Shown: positions 1 through 8,089 of the stretch, piece by piece
Position numbering within the stretch: position 1 is the stretch's first letter
Layout of the letters: each line of letters starts with the position of its first letter
Source of the DNA: UBA2093 sp044340485
GTDB taxonomy: Bacteria > Actinomycetota > Acidimicrobiia > Acidimicrobiales > Ilumatobacteraceae
Reading direction: 5' to 3'
Assembly (NCBI GenBank): GCA_044340485.1
Contig: JBIITN010000028.1
Span: 1-20,609 of the forward strand
DNA: 20,609 nucleotides
The notes under the pieces: generated by a model
Told to the model about the DNA's origin: nothing
Seen by the model: only the letters and a program-made list of their open reading frames with translations
Database searches by the model: none
Position numbers and translations under genes: made by a program

Positions 1-656
1 ATGGAGTAGACGCTCTCGTTGATGCAGGTGCCGACGCAATAAAAGTGGGCGTTGGTGCAGGTTCCATTTGCACAACGCGCGTTATTGCTGGCGCTGGTTT
101 GCCGCAATTGAGTGCAATCTGGGATTGCGCGCGCGCTGGTATTCGTCGTGGTATTCCGATCGTGGGCGATGGTGGCATCACGTATTCGGGAGACATTGTG
201 AAAGCAGTTGCAGCTGGCGCAGAAACCGTGATGGTGGGCTCGGTGCTTGCTGGCACAGATGAATCGCCCGGAGAGGTGGAGTTGTTTGAGGGTCGTCGAT
301 ACAAGAGCTATCGCGGGATGGGATCGCTTGGCGCAATGAGTGGATACTCGGCCGATCGATATGCATCGGGTCAAGGCGGTGTGAACACAACGGTTGGTGT
401 GAGTGAACGTTCCACCAAAGTGGCGCCAGAAGGTATTGAGGGTCGTGTACCTGTGACAGGGCCTGTGAGCGAGGTATTGGCCCAGATGATCGGTGGGTTG
501 CGTTCTGGTATGGGGTACGCCGGAGCGGCAACATTGCATGACTTGCGCACCAATGCTCGATTCCGTCGTATTACCTCTGCAGGTCGCATAGAGAGCCATC
601 CCCATGACGTCACAATCACTAAGGAAGCGCCGAATTACCAACGCGCCGCGTACTAG
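1..656 (+). CDS. guaB: IMP dehydrogenase, C-terminal part (cut by window start)
   Basis: The reading frame is open to the left edge (first full codon at base 3), so the N-terminal half, including any CBS domains, is outside the window. IMP dehydrogenase oxidises IMP to XMP with NAD+, the committed step of GMP synthesis in the cytosol. Visible signatures are the catalytic cysteine loop GSICTTR just after the KVG motif, the phosphate-binding DGGI segment, the YRGMGS loop, the flap EGIEGRVP, GGLRSGMGY, and the typical bacterial C-terminus HPHDVTITKEAPNY. The loop reads GVGAGSICTTR where most homologues have GPGSICTTR, so Pro is replaced by Ala. The C-terminal motifs fit true GuaB rather than the GuaB1-type GMP reductase. 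The next gene starts 20 bp downstream on the same strand. Confidence 0.95.
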   Translation, partial: GVDALVDAGADAIKVGVGAGSICTTRVIAGAGLPQLSAIWDCARAGIRRGIPIVGDGGITYSGDIVKAVAAGAETVMVGSVLAGTDESPGEVELFEGRRYKSYRGMGSLGAMSGYSADRYASGQGGVNTTVGVSERSTKVAPEGIEGRVPVTGPVSEVLAQMIGGLRSGMGYAGAATLHDLRTNARFRRITSAGRIESHPHDVTITKEAPNYQRAAY

Positions 657-676
657 CGAGCGGTACCGTACGGGCG

Positions 677-1483
677 ATGAAAGCACGCGTTCTGACATGG
701 AACTTGTGGTGGCAATTTGGCCCGTGGCGCGAGCGTCAACCAGCAATTCTTCACGTCTTGCGCGAGCAAGAAGCCGACATCATCTGTTTGCAAGAAGTGT
801 GGGGGCAAGAAGGCGGTCTTGATCAAGCCATGTGGCTGGCGGACGAGTTGAATATGTACGTCGTACGTACGGAAGGCCCGTGGTATGACGGCGTGAGTCA
901 AGGAAATGCCATCTTGTCGCGATGGCCCATCATGGGTTCTTCTATTCATCGTCTCCCCGGTCCAGATGGCGCACCCGGTATGCGCCGTGTGGTGTCGGCA
1001 CAAATCGACACACCGTATGGTCACTGGTGGGTGTTGTGTACGCACCTTGATTACAAGTTTGATGAGTCAGCAACACGCATCGGACAGTGTGAATCGCTAT
1101 GTGCACTTGTCGATTCATTGCGCACCGACCCAGATAATGAGCCGCCCATCATCATGGCGGGTGATTTCAATGCGGTGCCTGACAGTGATGAGATTCGTAT
1201 GCTCACAGGCCGTAAAGAACCGCCAGTGCAAGGTTTGGTCTTTACTGATTTGTGGGAAGTAGCAGGCGAGGGGCCAGGTTTTACGTGGCGACGAGATAAT
1301 CCCTACATCGACGACAGCACGTGGCCTAATCGACGACTTGATTACATCTTTGTGTCATGGCCACGTCCACGCCCCATGGGAAACCCCACGAATGTGTGGC
1401 TCGCGGGAGTTGATGCCGTCGACAGCGTGCAACCGAGTGATCATGCAGCGGTCGTTGCCGACATACGTATGCTCGCGTTGTAA
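677..1483 (+). CDS. Endonuclease/exonuclease/phosphatase (EEP) family hydrolase
   Basis: A 268-aa protein of the metal-dependent EEP superfamily, which includes exonuclease III, DNase I and phosphodiesterases. The fold's catalytic landmarks are all present in order: N9 in the first strand (TWNLWW), the metal-binding E40 (CLQEV), T122-H123, the GDFNAVPDSDE motif (D163, N165), R219-LDYIF with D222, and the terminal S254-D255-H256. It has no signal peptide or membrane segment, so it is probably cytosolic. Substrate cannot be told from sequence: members cleave DNA, RNA, phospholipids or phosphosugars. It follows guaB by 20 bp and may be co-transcribed with it. It ends 21 bp before the convergent P450. 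Confidence 0.85.
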   Translation: MKARVLTWNLWWQFGPWRERQPAILHVLREQEADIICLQEVWGQEGGLDQAMWLADELNMYVVRTEGPWYDGVSQGNAILSRWPIMGSSIHRLPGPDGAPGMRRVVSAQIDTPYGHWWVLCTHLDYKFDESATRIGQCESLCALVDSLRTDPDNEPPIIMAGDFNAVPDSDEIRMLTGRKEPPVQGLVFTDLWEVAGEGPGFTWRRDNPYIDDSTWPNRRLDYIFVSWPRPRPMGNPTNVWLAGVDAVDSVQPSDHAAVVADIRMLAL

Positions 1484-1504
1484 TGATCAGTTAGTTGGTG
1501 GGCC

Positions 1505-2758
1505 TTACCATTCACAGCGCATGCGCTTGATGCCGTTGATGAACGAACTTTGCAAGTACGCAGGCTCAGAACTAATACGCATCGTGGGGATACGGCGACG
1601 CAGTTCATCGAACATCACCATGATTTCGCGGCGAGCGAGGTTCGCGCCGAGACAAAAATGTGGTCCGCCCGCACCAAAACCAATTTGAGTGGGAGCAATG
1701 GGTCGGGTGACATCAAACTGGTTCGGGTTCTCAAAGGAGCGCTCGTCGCGGTTGCCTGATGCATAAAACATCACGACTTTCTCACCTTTTTTAATCAGCT
1801 GACCGCCCACTTCGGTGTCCTCGGTTGCCGTGCGACGGAAGTGGATGACCGGTGTCGCGTAGCGCACGATTTCTTCAACCGCAGTCTTTGCGTGTTCTTC
1901 GTAGTTGTTAAACCAAATGTCACGCTGGTCGGGATGATCGGTAAGCAATTTCATGCCATGGCTAATTGCATTGCGAGTTGTCTCGTTACCTGCAACAACA
2001 AGCAAGATAAAAAATGATCCGAACTCTTGTGATGAGAGACGCTCACCATCTACAACAGCATGCATCATTACCGACGTGATGTCGTCTTGCGGGTTGTTGA
2101 GGCGATCTTCGCCAAGTTGTTGTGCGTAATTGAAAATCTCTCCGCCCACGCGTACGAGGTCATCAAAAGATGTAACAAATTCGGGATCACCAACACCCAA
2201 GATCACATTCGTCCAGTGGAAGATGTTTTTATGATCGGACTCGGGAATGCCCAGCATGTCACAGATGATCTCAAGTGGTAGCGGAGCGGCTACTTCCTCA
2301 ACAAAATCGCATTCACGTGATGGGAAATCAGACAACAAACGATCAACGACTTTGGCTGCACGGACACGCACCAATTCTTCAACACGACTGATTTCTTTTG
2401 GAGTAAAACCACGCGACACGATCGAACGCAAGCGGAAGTGCTTCGGGTCGTCCATGTTGATCATGGATCCAAAAAATTCGTTGATCTCTACTGGAAGGTC
2501 TGCAATGTTTGAGCCTTGACCTGAACAAAACAACTGTGGGTTGCGACTGATGTGCCAGATGTCGTCATGTCGAGTGACGGCGCGGTATCCGGGACCGGGG
2601 GGAATCGGAGAGTTTTCAAATTCACGTTCGGGAAAGAATTGGAATGGAGATTCATCACGCAAGGTTCTAAACGCACCGTCGCGCCACGCCCGATCGCGAG
2701 TCCAAAATTCGGGATCGGAGAGATCAATATCAGAGAGGGGGATCTTGGGGATGTCCAT
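1505..2758 (-). CDS. Cytochrome P450, CYP125/CYP124/CYP142-like
   Basis: A 417-aa soluble bacterial P450 haem monooxygenase. Visible landmarks are the I-helix oxygen-activation motif AGNETT (residues 256-261), the K-helix ExxR (E296-R299, in EEIVRYATPV), and the haem-ligand loop FGAGGPHFCLGANLARRE with axial cysteine C369. The motifs MDDPKHFRLRSIVSRGFTP and GNETTRNAISHGM closely resemble actinobacterial CYP125/CYP124/CYP142 enzymes, which hydroxylate the terminal carbon of sterol side chains or branched lipids. A lipid or sterol substrate is therefore the best guess but not proved. Electrons would come from a ferredoxin and reductase encoded elsewhere. Its start lies 36 bp from the divergent 97-aa gene. 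TAGTCT, 7 bases before the ATG, could be a -10 box for a leaderless transcript. Confidence 0.93.
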   Translation of the reverse strand: MDIPKIPLSDIDLSDPEFWTRDRAWRDGAFRTLRDESPFQFFPEREFENSPIPPGPGYRAVTRHDDIWHISRNPQLFCSGQGSNIADLPVEINEFFGSMINMDDPKHFRLRSIVSRGFTPKEISRVEELVRVRAAKVVDRLLSDFPSRECDFVEEVAAPLPLEIICDMLGIPESDHKNIFHWTNVILGVGDPEFVTSFDDLVRVGGEIFNYAQQLGEDRLNNPQDDITSVMMHAVVDGERLSSQEFGSFFILLVVAGNETTRNAISHGMKLLTDHPDQRDIWFNNYEEHAKTAVEEIVRYATPVIHFRRTATEDTEVGGQLIKKGEKVVMFYASGNRDERSFENPNQFDVTRPIAPTQIGFGAGGPHFCLGANLARREIMVMFDELRRRIPTMRISSEPAYLQSSFINGIKRMRCEW

Positions 2759-2794
2759 GGTGTAGAGACTATTGCACCCGTTACCATTCGGTAG
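2759..2794. promoter_or_regulatory. Divergent intergenic region between P450 and 97-aa gene
   Basis: Only 36 bp separate two opposed start codons, so both promoters must be very compact or lie partly inside the genes. Plus strand: TACCAT at 2782-2787 ends 7 bases before the ATG at 2795. Minus strand: TAGTCT (complement of 2766-2771) ends 7 bases before the P450 ATG. Neither gene shows a Shine-Dalgarno sequence. A small inverted repeat TACC-N4-GGTA (2782-2793) overlaps the plus-strand box. These are weak matches and only suggestive. Confidence 0.3.
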
Positions 2795-3088
2795 ATGGCT
2801 GAATTCACCTTCTTTGTTGATGCTGATTTGTACTCGATAAACGGGGGTGAACTGGCCGCCGAAGAACAGGACCTGTTTGACGCGGGGATTCGTAGCATCG
2901 ACATCCCCAAGGGCTACAACATGGATTTAGGTGACCGCATCCCAGTACGCGTCGTGGGCACTCCCAAATCGTTGCGGTTTTACGCAAAACTGATTGGCCT
3001 TCAAGATCCCCTGCAATGGGACGAACTCGAACGCGTTATTGCTGCAGCTGAGGCGCGGGGGGAGTTTCTCGATGATCTGGAACTGTGA
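2795..3088 (+). CDS. Unrecognised 97-aa acidic protein
   Basis: I do not recognise this family. The protein is acidic, without cysteines, signal peptide or membrane segment. It begins with an alternating hydrophobic stretch (EFTFFVDADLY), has a central beta-like part (IPVRVVGTPKSLRFYAKL), and ends in an amphipathic acidic helix (WDELERVIAAAEARGEFLDDLEL). Its residue composition looks like a real globular protein. The start codon sits at a plausible distance from the P450 promoter region, and no competing long frame covers it. Its last 53 bases overlap the 3' end of the convergent MFS gene. No Shine-Dalgarno is visible. It may be a small partner of the divergent P450, but that is inferred from position only. 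Confidence 0.6.
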   Translation: MAEFTFFVDADLYSINGGELAAEEQDLFDAGIRSIDIPKGYNMDLGDRIPVRVVGTPKSLRFYAKLIGLQDPLQWDELERVIAAAEARGEFLDDLEL

Positions 3089-4253
3089 CACCGCGTAGTT
3101 GCCACACCACCACCACGAGCATGATCGCCATCACCACGCCCGCAGAATAAAACGTTCCTTCAGCTCCGTATGCGCCGTAAATCGAGGGTGCAATAAGTGC
3201 AACGAGTGTTGCAGTGAGCAAATCTCCCGCCCCCAATACTCCTTGAGCTGCGCTCGCACGTCCTTCTGGCGCAGACCTTGCCATCAACGATTGTGCAGCT
3301 GGCAATGCGATCGCACCGATGATCCCCTCAGCAATCGCAAAACTCACGATAAGCCACGAATTAGTGAATAAGCCGTACACCGCGATGGCGGGAATGGTCA
3401 TCGCAATACCAATCACGATCATGCGTTGCGGTCCGTGGATGTCGGATAGGCGGCCACCCCAGGCGCCAAAGAACACGAATGGGAGTGTGTACAAAAGGAA
3501 AGACAGTCCCACTTGAAAGTTGGTGCCACCTTGGTCAGTGATGAAACGATCCCATAACGCGTCATACACACCAACTGGTAGAAACAGTGTGAGAGATGCA
3601 AGAGCACTGACGCGAACGCCACGGTGACGCAACAAACCAAGACTCAACCTATTTGAGGTAGTGGAGCTCGGAAGAGTCGGTAAATCACGGGGAGCCACAA
3701 GAAGTGCACTCAGTAACGCGATACCCGCGAACACAAGAAAGGCACCACTGATGCCAAGTGGTCCAACTAACAATGCGCCAAACAACGGCCCGCTGGTAAA
3801 GCCTGCAAGTTCGATGCCACGTAAACGCCCAAGACGTTCAGCTGATCGAGATTTGTCGACATTTGCTGCGATGGCGCGTAATGCGGGTGCTGCAATGCCA
3901 AGAGAAGCACCCGTTAATCCACGTGCAATGACTAAGACGGTTAACGATCCACCGATTGCAAACAATCCTGATCCTGCAACTGCAATGACAAGACCAGCAA
4001 GAACAAGACGTTTGGGGTGACCACGGTCTGCATATGGTGCGACAACTAATTGCATCACCAGTGACGCCATGAATCCGGCGGCTGAAATGTAGCCAAGACC
4101 AGAAGACGAGAATCCGTATTCATCTTGTAAATCGCTCAGAACGGCAAACACCATGCTGTTTGACACTGTGAGCCCAAATGCACACAACAGCAAAGTGCCA
4201 ATGCCCAAGGTGAAGCGATTGTCGTTGCGTGTGTCGGTAGATGTCGTTGTCAT
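3036..4253 (-). CDS. Major facilitator superfamily transporter (DHA1 exporter-like)
   Basis: A 405-aa polytopic membrane protein with about 12 hydrophobic segments, the normal MFS size. The loop between TM2 and TM3 carries motif A (APYADRGHPKRLVLAG). TM4 has the motif-B-like RGLTGASLGIAAPALRA. TM5 has a motif-C-like stretch (GFTSGPLFGALLVG), which is typical of proton-coupled drug antiporters. A second motif-A copy (GGRLSDIHGPQRM) marks the second half. Export of a small molecule is therefore likely; substrate unknown. The gene starts 6 bp after the stop of the 153-aa gene, so the two are almost surely co-transcribed. The hydrophilic C-terminal tail (HRETPPAPQLQQ) is encoded in the overlap with the convergent 97-aa gene. 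Confidence 0.9.
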   Translation of the reverse strand: MTTTSTDTRNDNRFTLGIGTLLLCAFGLTVSNSMVFAVLSDLQDEYGFSSSGLGYISAAGFMASLVMQLVVAPYADRGHPKRLVLAGLVIAVAGSGLFAIGGSLTVLVIARGLTGASLGIAAPALRAIAANVDKSRSAERLGRLRGIELAGFTSGPLFGALLVGPLGISGAFLVFAGIALLSALLVAPRDLPTLPSSTTSNRLSLGLLRHRGVRVSALASLTLFLPVGVYDALWDRFITDQGGTNFQVGLSFLLYTLPFVFFGAWGGRLSDIHGPQRMIVIGIAMTIPAIAVYGLFTNSWLIVSFAIAEGIIGAIALPAAQSLMARSAPEGRASAAQGVLGAGDLLTATLVALIAPSIYGAYGAEGTFYSAGVVMAIMLVVVVWQLRGVTVPDHRETPPAPQLQQ

Positions 4254-4259
4254 AGCTTC

Positions 4260-4721
4260 TTACCAGTCCCAGCGATTGGGGCGTTCGGCTCGCACGCTCA
4301 CAACATCGGGAGCATTCGGATCAGTATGAACGCGCACTACGTATGTCTCGCCTTCGAATGTGAACTCTGCGAGCGCCCATGTGTCGCTGCTATCGCGAAG
4401 TCCTGCTCCAAGTGGAAACAATGCCGCCACGCGTAATCCGGCAACATCTGCTTCTGCATGCCACATCGCAGCTAAGCCACTGCGCAGGTCGGGGTCTTGT
4501 GAGAGATCAATGCCGGTGAGCGTTAACTCCACAGTGGTGGGGGTGACGAGGTCGACTTCAGAAGAGTCAACGATGACTTCACTTAACATGTCATCGAATT
4601 CCACAACTACCGGCCCATGTGATGCTGTATTGCCGCTTACAAATCCGTACCGAACAATCGGGAAACCATCATCGTCGACAGTGCTAATGCGCACTCGTTC
4701 GCCACGTCGAAACCCCGTCAT
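4260..4721 (-). CDS. Unrecognised 153-aa protein with SH3-like N-terminus
   Basis: No confident family match. Residues 1-58 look like a small beta barrel of the SH3/KOW type (FRRGERVRISTVDDDGFPIVRYGFV, then VVVEFDD and EVDLV), as found in short ligand- or nucleic-acid-binding modules. Residues 65-150 read as a mixed alpha/beta domain ending in an aromatic tail (RPNRWDW). The protein has no signal peptide or membrane segment and is strongly acidic. It is followed by the MFS gene after 6 bp and preceded by the serine hydrolase 54 bp upstream. An accessory or regulatory role for the transporter is possible but only inferred from that spacing. The in-frame ATG at 4721 is preceded by TAGGG, a weak ribosome-binding site. 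Confidence 0.75.
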   Translation of the reverse strand: MTGFRRGERVRISTVDDDGFPIVRYGFVSGNTASHGPVVVEFDDMLSEVIVDSSEVDLVTPTTVELTLTGIDLSQDPDLRSGLAAMWHAEADVAGLRVAALFPLGAGLRDSSDTWALAEFTFEGETYVVRVHTDPNAPDVVSVRAERPNRWDW

Positions 4722-4775
4722 CCCTACATCTTCTCACTTGAGATGTGCTAACACAGCAATTATCTCGTGCGGTAT

Positions 4776-5624
4776 TTACGCGATGCACTCAAGCACATGT
4801 TGATTAAACGGTGCCCAATACTGCGGACCCCAATCGTCAAACGGTGTGTTCGATAGCAGTGCCACGGCGACATTTGCAACGGGGTCGATCCACACAAAAG
4901 TTCCTGCGCTGCCAAAATGTCCGAATGTGCTCGTAGCACCGTCTGGTGCTGTCCAATGGGGATCTTTGAGGCCTTTGATTTCTGGCCCTAAACCCCACAG
5001 CGACGGATCGCTCTTGCCAAAACCCGGCACCATTCCAGCAAGTTCAGGAAAAGCCGGAGTGACGGCGCGAATGTAGGTATCGCGTGAGATGAGATGCGGT
5101 CGTCGTAACTCAGAGACAAATGACACGAGATCGTTGATGTTTGACCAGCCATCTTTTGCGGGCGATCCACGCAGTGTTGTTGAAGCCATTCCCAACGGTT
5201 CACAAATTGCTTCGTGCATGTACGTGGCAAAGTCGATATTGGTGCGTTGTTCGACGTGTTGTGCAAGCAGTTCATAACCCGTGTTTGAGTAGATACGACG
5301 TGCGCCAGGAGATGCAATTGGCTGGTCACCGTCAAAGGAGTATCCACCAGCGTGTGCCAGCAAATGTTCGACGGTGCACTCTTTTTGCCCGACGGCATCA
5401 TCAAGATGAACACTTCCTTCTTCGCATGCGATATGTACTGTCCACGCAGTCAATAATTTGGTGACCGATGCAAGATGAAATACATGTTGCACATCGCCGT
5501 GGGTTGCCACTTTGTCATCGTGCATGACCGCGATCCCGAAGTGTTTTGTGGGCCAAGAACCAATGAGATCCCACGCAGGTTGTAGGCGTGCAACAAGTGC
5601 GTCAGATTGTTGCACCGTCGCCAC
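4776..5624 (-). CDS. Beta-lactamase-fold serine hydrolase (class C / penicillin-binding-like)
   Basis: A 282-aa member of the serine beta-lactamase / esterase / D-aminopeptidase superfamily. The three active-site elements are readable: the SxxK motif S53-V-T-K56 (HLASVTKLLTAW), the YxN motif Y112-S-N114 (IYSNTGYELL), and a third box H236-F-G238 (GHFGSAGTF) in place of KTG. HxG at the third box is common in the esterase-like and class C-like branch, so peptide or ester hydrolysis is as likely as beta-lactam cleavage. There is no signal peptide, which argues for a cytosolic role rather than antibiotic resistance. It starts 8 bp after the DAHP synthase stop and should be translated from the same message. 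It is shorter than typical class C enzymes (about 360 aa). Confidence 0.88.
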   Translation of the reverse strand: MATVQQSDALVARLQPAWDLIGSWPTKHFGIAVMHDDKVATHGDVQHVFHLASVTKLLTAWTVHIACEEGSVHLDDAVGQKECTVEHLLAHAGGYSFDGDQPIASPGARRIYSNTGYELLAQHVEQRTNIDFATYMHEAICEPLGMASTTLRGSPAKDGWSNINDLVSFVSELRRPHLISRDTYIRAVTPAFPELAGMVPGFGKSDPSLWGLGPEIKGLKDPHWTAPDGATSTFGHFGSAGTFVWIDPVANVAVALLSNTPFDDWGPQYWAPFNQHVLECIA

Positions 5625-5632
5625 GACGTTGT

Positions 5633-6988
5633 TCAGTTGCTGTTGCGAACGCGAATGAGCTCTGCGACGCGGAACGCCAAGTCAAGTGATTGACGACCAT
5701 TAAGACGCGGATCACACACTGTTTCGTAACGATCATCGAGGTCATCGCTTGTGAGGTCGTCGGTTCCGCCAACACATTCGGTGACGTTTTCACCAGTGAG
5801 TTCAATGTGAATGCCGCCTGGCCACGTGCCTTCTGCTTTATGCGCGCGCACGAAGCCTGCAATCTCGCTGACGATTGCTTCAAAGTCGCGAGTCTTTCGT
5901 CCCGACGCGGCGGTGTATGTGTTGCCATGCATTGGATCACATGCCCATACGACAGGGTGACCGGAGTCGCGCACCGCACGAAGAAGTGGGCGCAACGCAT
6001 CTTCGACCTTGTCTGCTCCCATGCGACTAATCAGTGTCAAACGTCCCGGAACACGTGCGGGGTTCAACATCTGGCACAACTCGAGAACATATTCCGGATC
6101 AGTTGTGGGTCCGACCTTGCAGCCAATGGGGTTACCAACACCACGGAGAAATTCAACGTGTGCATGATCAAGCTGACGTGTGCGCTCGCCAATCCACAGC
6201 ATGTGCGCAGAACAGTCGTACCACACACCAGTTAACGAATCTTGACGAGTGAGTGCTTCTTCGTAACCGAGAATGAGGGCCTCGTGGCTGGTGTACACAT
6301 CTACTTCATGCAACGTGGAGTTGTTTTCGGTTTCGATACCACACGCGCGCATGAAGTTGAGCGCACGCTCGATTTCATTTGCCAACGATTCGTACCGTTG
6401 TCCTTCAGGACTGCTTGTTACAAACTCTTGGTTCCACGCGTGAACACGATTGAGATCAGCAAAGCCACCTTTGGTGAAAGCACGTAACAAGTTCAATGTG
6501 CTCGCAGACTGATGATATGCCTGCACCAAACGCTCGGGATCAGGAATACGCGCAGCACTTGTTGGTGTTGGGTCATTAACGATGTGTCCGCGGAATGACG
6601 GAATCTCTAGTTCGCCAATTTTTTCGGTGGCAGATGAACGAGGCTTTGCAAACTGTCCGGCCATGCGTCCGACTTTGACAACTGGAACCCCCAACGAGTA
6701 CGTGAGTACTACCGCCATCTGCAAGATGACGCGCAACTTCTCGCGAATGTTGACGGCCGAGAACTCTTCAAAACTCTCGGCACAATCGCCGGCCTGCAAC
6801 AAGAACGCATTGCCTGCCGCTACTTGACCAAGTGCGCTTTGCAACGAACGTGCCTCGCCCGCAAAAACGAGCGGAGGATACGACGCAACTTGTTTCAGTG
6901 CCACGTCGAGCGCTGCTTGATCTGGCCAGTCGGGCTGTTGCACGACGGGAAAGCTGTGCCAAGAAGAGGGAGTCCAATCGCGTGCCAT
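5633..6988 (-). CDS. aroG: Class II 3-deoxy-D-arabino-heptulosonate 7-phosphate synthase
   Basis: A 451-aa type II (plant/actinobacterial) DAHP synthase. It condenses phosphoenolpyruvate with erythrose 4-phosphate, the first step of the shikimate pathway. The four metal ligands known for this family line up: C69 in AGDCAESF, H354 in DPMHGN, E396 in IELTGE and D426 in CDPRLN. The substrate-binding segments KVGRMAGQFAKPRS, the HMLWIGERTRQLDHAHVE stretch, GNPIGCKVGP and ISRMGADK are intact. Length matches the family. AGAGGA lies just before the ATG. It is the first gene after the terminator of the sigma factor gene, so it probably has its own promoter in 6989-7061. It leads the minus-strand group that continues with the serine hydrolase. 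Confidence 0.97.
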   Translation of the reverse strand: MARDWTPSSWHSFPVVQQPDWPDQAALDVALKQVASYPPLVFAGEARSLQSALGQVAAGNAFLLQAGDCAESFEEFSAVNIREKLRVILQMAVVLTYSLGVPVVKVGRMAGQFAKPRSSATEKIGELEIPSFRGHIVNDPTPTSAARIPDPERLVQAYHQSASTLNLLRAFTKGGFADLNRVHAWNQEFVTSSPEGQRYESLANEIERALNFMRACGIETENNSTLHEVDVYTSHEALILGYEEALTRQDSLTGVWYDCSAHMLWIGERTRQLDHAHVEFLRGVGNPIGCKVGPTTDPEYVLELCQMLNPARVPGRLTLISRMGADKVEDALRPLLRAVRDSGHPVVWACDPMHGNTYTAASGRKTRDFEAIVSEIAGFVRAHKAEGTWPGGIHIELTGENVTECVGGTDDLTSDDLDDRYETVCDPRLNGRQSLDLAFRVAELIRVRNSN

Positions 6989-7061
6989 AGTCCTCTAAGC
7001 CTTGCGCCTATCCACAGGCAAACGCAACGTGTTTTTCACTTTTCTCATTAAAATCGGCACG

Positions 7062-7096
7062 AAAAAAGCCCCCGCCAGTGGCGAGGGCTTCTTTTT
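7062..7096 (-). terminator. Intrinsic terminator after sigma factor gene
   Basis: A near-perfect hairpin: GCCCCCGCC (7068-7076), loop AGT, GGCGAGGGC (7080-7088), with one C-A mismatch in nine pairs. Six A's precede it on the plus strand, giving a U run on the minus-strand transcript. A T-rich run follows it at 7089-7096, so it could work in both directions. It lies 17 bp after the sigma factor stop and 70 bp before the DAHP synthase start, separating the two units. Confidence 0.85.
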
Positions 7097-7112
7097 GTTC
7101 GTGTTCGTAGTG

Positions 7113-7940
7113 TCAGACGGCGAGAATTCGCTCTGCGTCGTCGCGGAGACCTTCTACTGCGCGACTCACCAAACGGCGAGCAGCTTCGGCTGTGACGCCC
7201 AGGTCTTCGCCCACTTCGCGGAAACTGCGACGCTCGCCATCGATGAGACCAAAACGGGCCTCAACGGCATAACGCGCACGGTCATCAAGAGTGCCAAGAA
7301 GTTCGTCGAGCAATTCGGAGTCGACAAGTGCCATTACGGCATCTTCTGGGGTGCCTTGGCCGTTGTCCATGAGATCGCCCAACGTGGCATCACCATCGTC
7401 GCCCACAGTCTTGTCGAGAGACACTGGGGTGGTGAGGCGGTGCAACTCGGCATTTGTGGTGTCGAGTGTGTCGCCATCGCCTGATGCCTGACGTAATGCA
7501 GCGCGAAGGCTTGCGGAACGGTCGCCGGGGATACGAATGAGGCTTGCCTTCTGGTCAAGTGCGCGACCAATGGCCTGACGAATCCAGAAAGTTGCATAGG
7601 TGGAGAACTTGAATCCACGACGCCAGTCGAACTTGTCGACGGCGTGCTCGAGACCAAGGTTTCCTTCTTGAATGAGATCGAGGAGGTCCATGCCCTGTGG
7701 GAGGGGGTAACGACGAGCAATGGAGACCACCAAGCGCAAGTTGGCGCGAATGAAGCGGTCTTTAGCGGCGGCGGCGTTGCGGAGGTCGCGACGAAGCGCT
7801 GCTCCACGCTCGCCAGCGTCGATACGCGCTGCTGCGTCGCGGCCCGCTTCGATCGCCTTGGAGAGCTCGCGCTCGTCTTCAGCGGTCAGCAACGGAACCT
7901 TGCCGATGTCGTTCAAATAAAGTCCGATTGAGTCGTTCAT
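7113..7940 (-). CDS. RNA polymerase sigma factor, sigma-70 family, short group 2-like
   Basis: I place the start at the ATG at 7940, giving 275 aa. This is where the conserved region 1.2 begins (DSIGLYLNDIGKVPLLTAEDE). The frame stays open further upstream, but that part is antisense to nadD and has no sigma homology. Region 2 spans about residues 60-140, with core-binding DLIQEGNLGLEHAVDKFDWRRG and the -10-reading FSTYATFWIRQAIGRA. The segment between regions 2 and 4 (about 140-212) is short and unlike standard region 3. Region 4 is about 212-272 with a helix-turn-helix (SFREVGEDLGVTAEAARRLVSRAV). It lacks the long region 1.1 of a housekeeping factor, so an alternative, stationary-phase or stress-type factor is likely. 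It is divergent from nadD and ended by the hairpin at 7062-7096. Confidence 0.9.
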   Translation of the reverse strand: MNDSIGLYLNDIGKVPLLTAEDERELSKAIEAGRDAAARIDAGERGAALRRDLRNAAAAKDRFIRANLRLVVSIARRYPLPQGMDLLDLIQEGNLGLEHAVDKFDWRRGFKFSTYATFWIRQAIGRALDQKASLIRIPGDRSASLRAALRQASGDGDTLDTTNAELHRLTTPVSLDKTVGDDGDATLGDLMDNGQGTPEDAVMALVDSELLDELLGTLDDRARYAVEARFGLIDGERRSFREVGEDLGVTAEAARRLVSRAVEGLRDDAERILAV

Positions 7941-8089
7941 GATGAATTCTCTAACAGTGATAGTGGGCGGGTTGTTCCCCAGTACGACGTGACGCTCAGC
8001 ACACAAGGCGCGAGATACACGTGAGTAGGGGGTTTTGGGGGGAATAGAACAGTAACACAGATTTTCGTTGTGATCTAGAGTGAATATTT

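Noticed and set aside
2488..2910. 140-aa minus-strand frame over the P450 start
   Set aside because: Overlaps the conserved P450 N-terminus and the 97-aa gene in another frame; serine-rich shadow composition.
4776..5624. Antibiotic-resistance beta-lactamase
   Set aside because: SxxK and YxN are present but there is no export signal, the third box is HFG rather than KTG, and the protein is short; a general serine hydrolase is the safer call.
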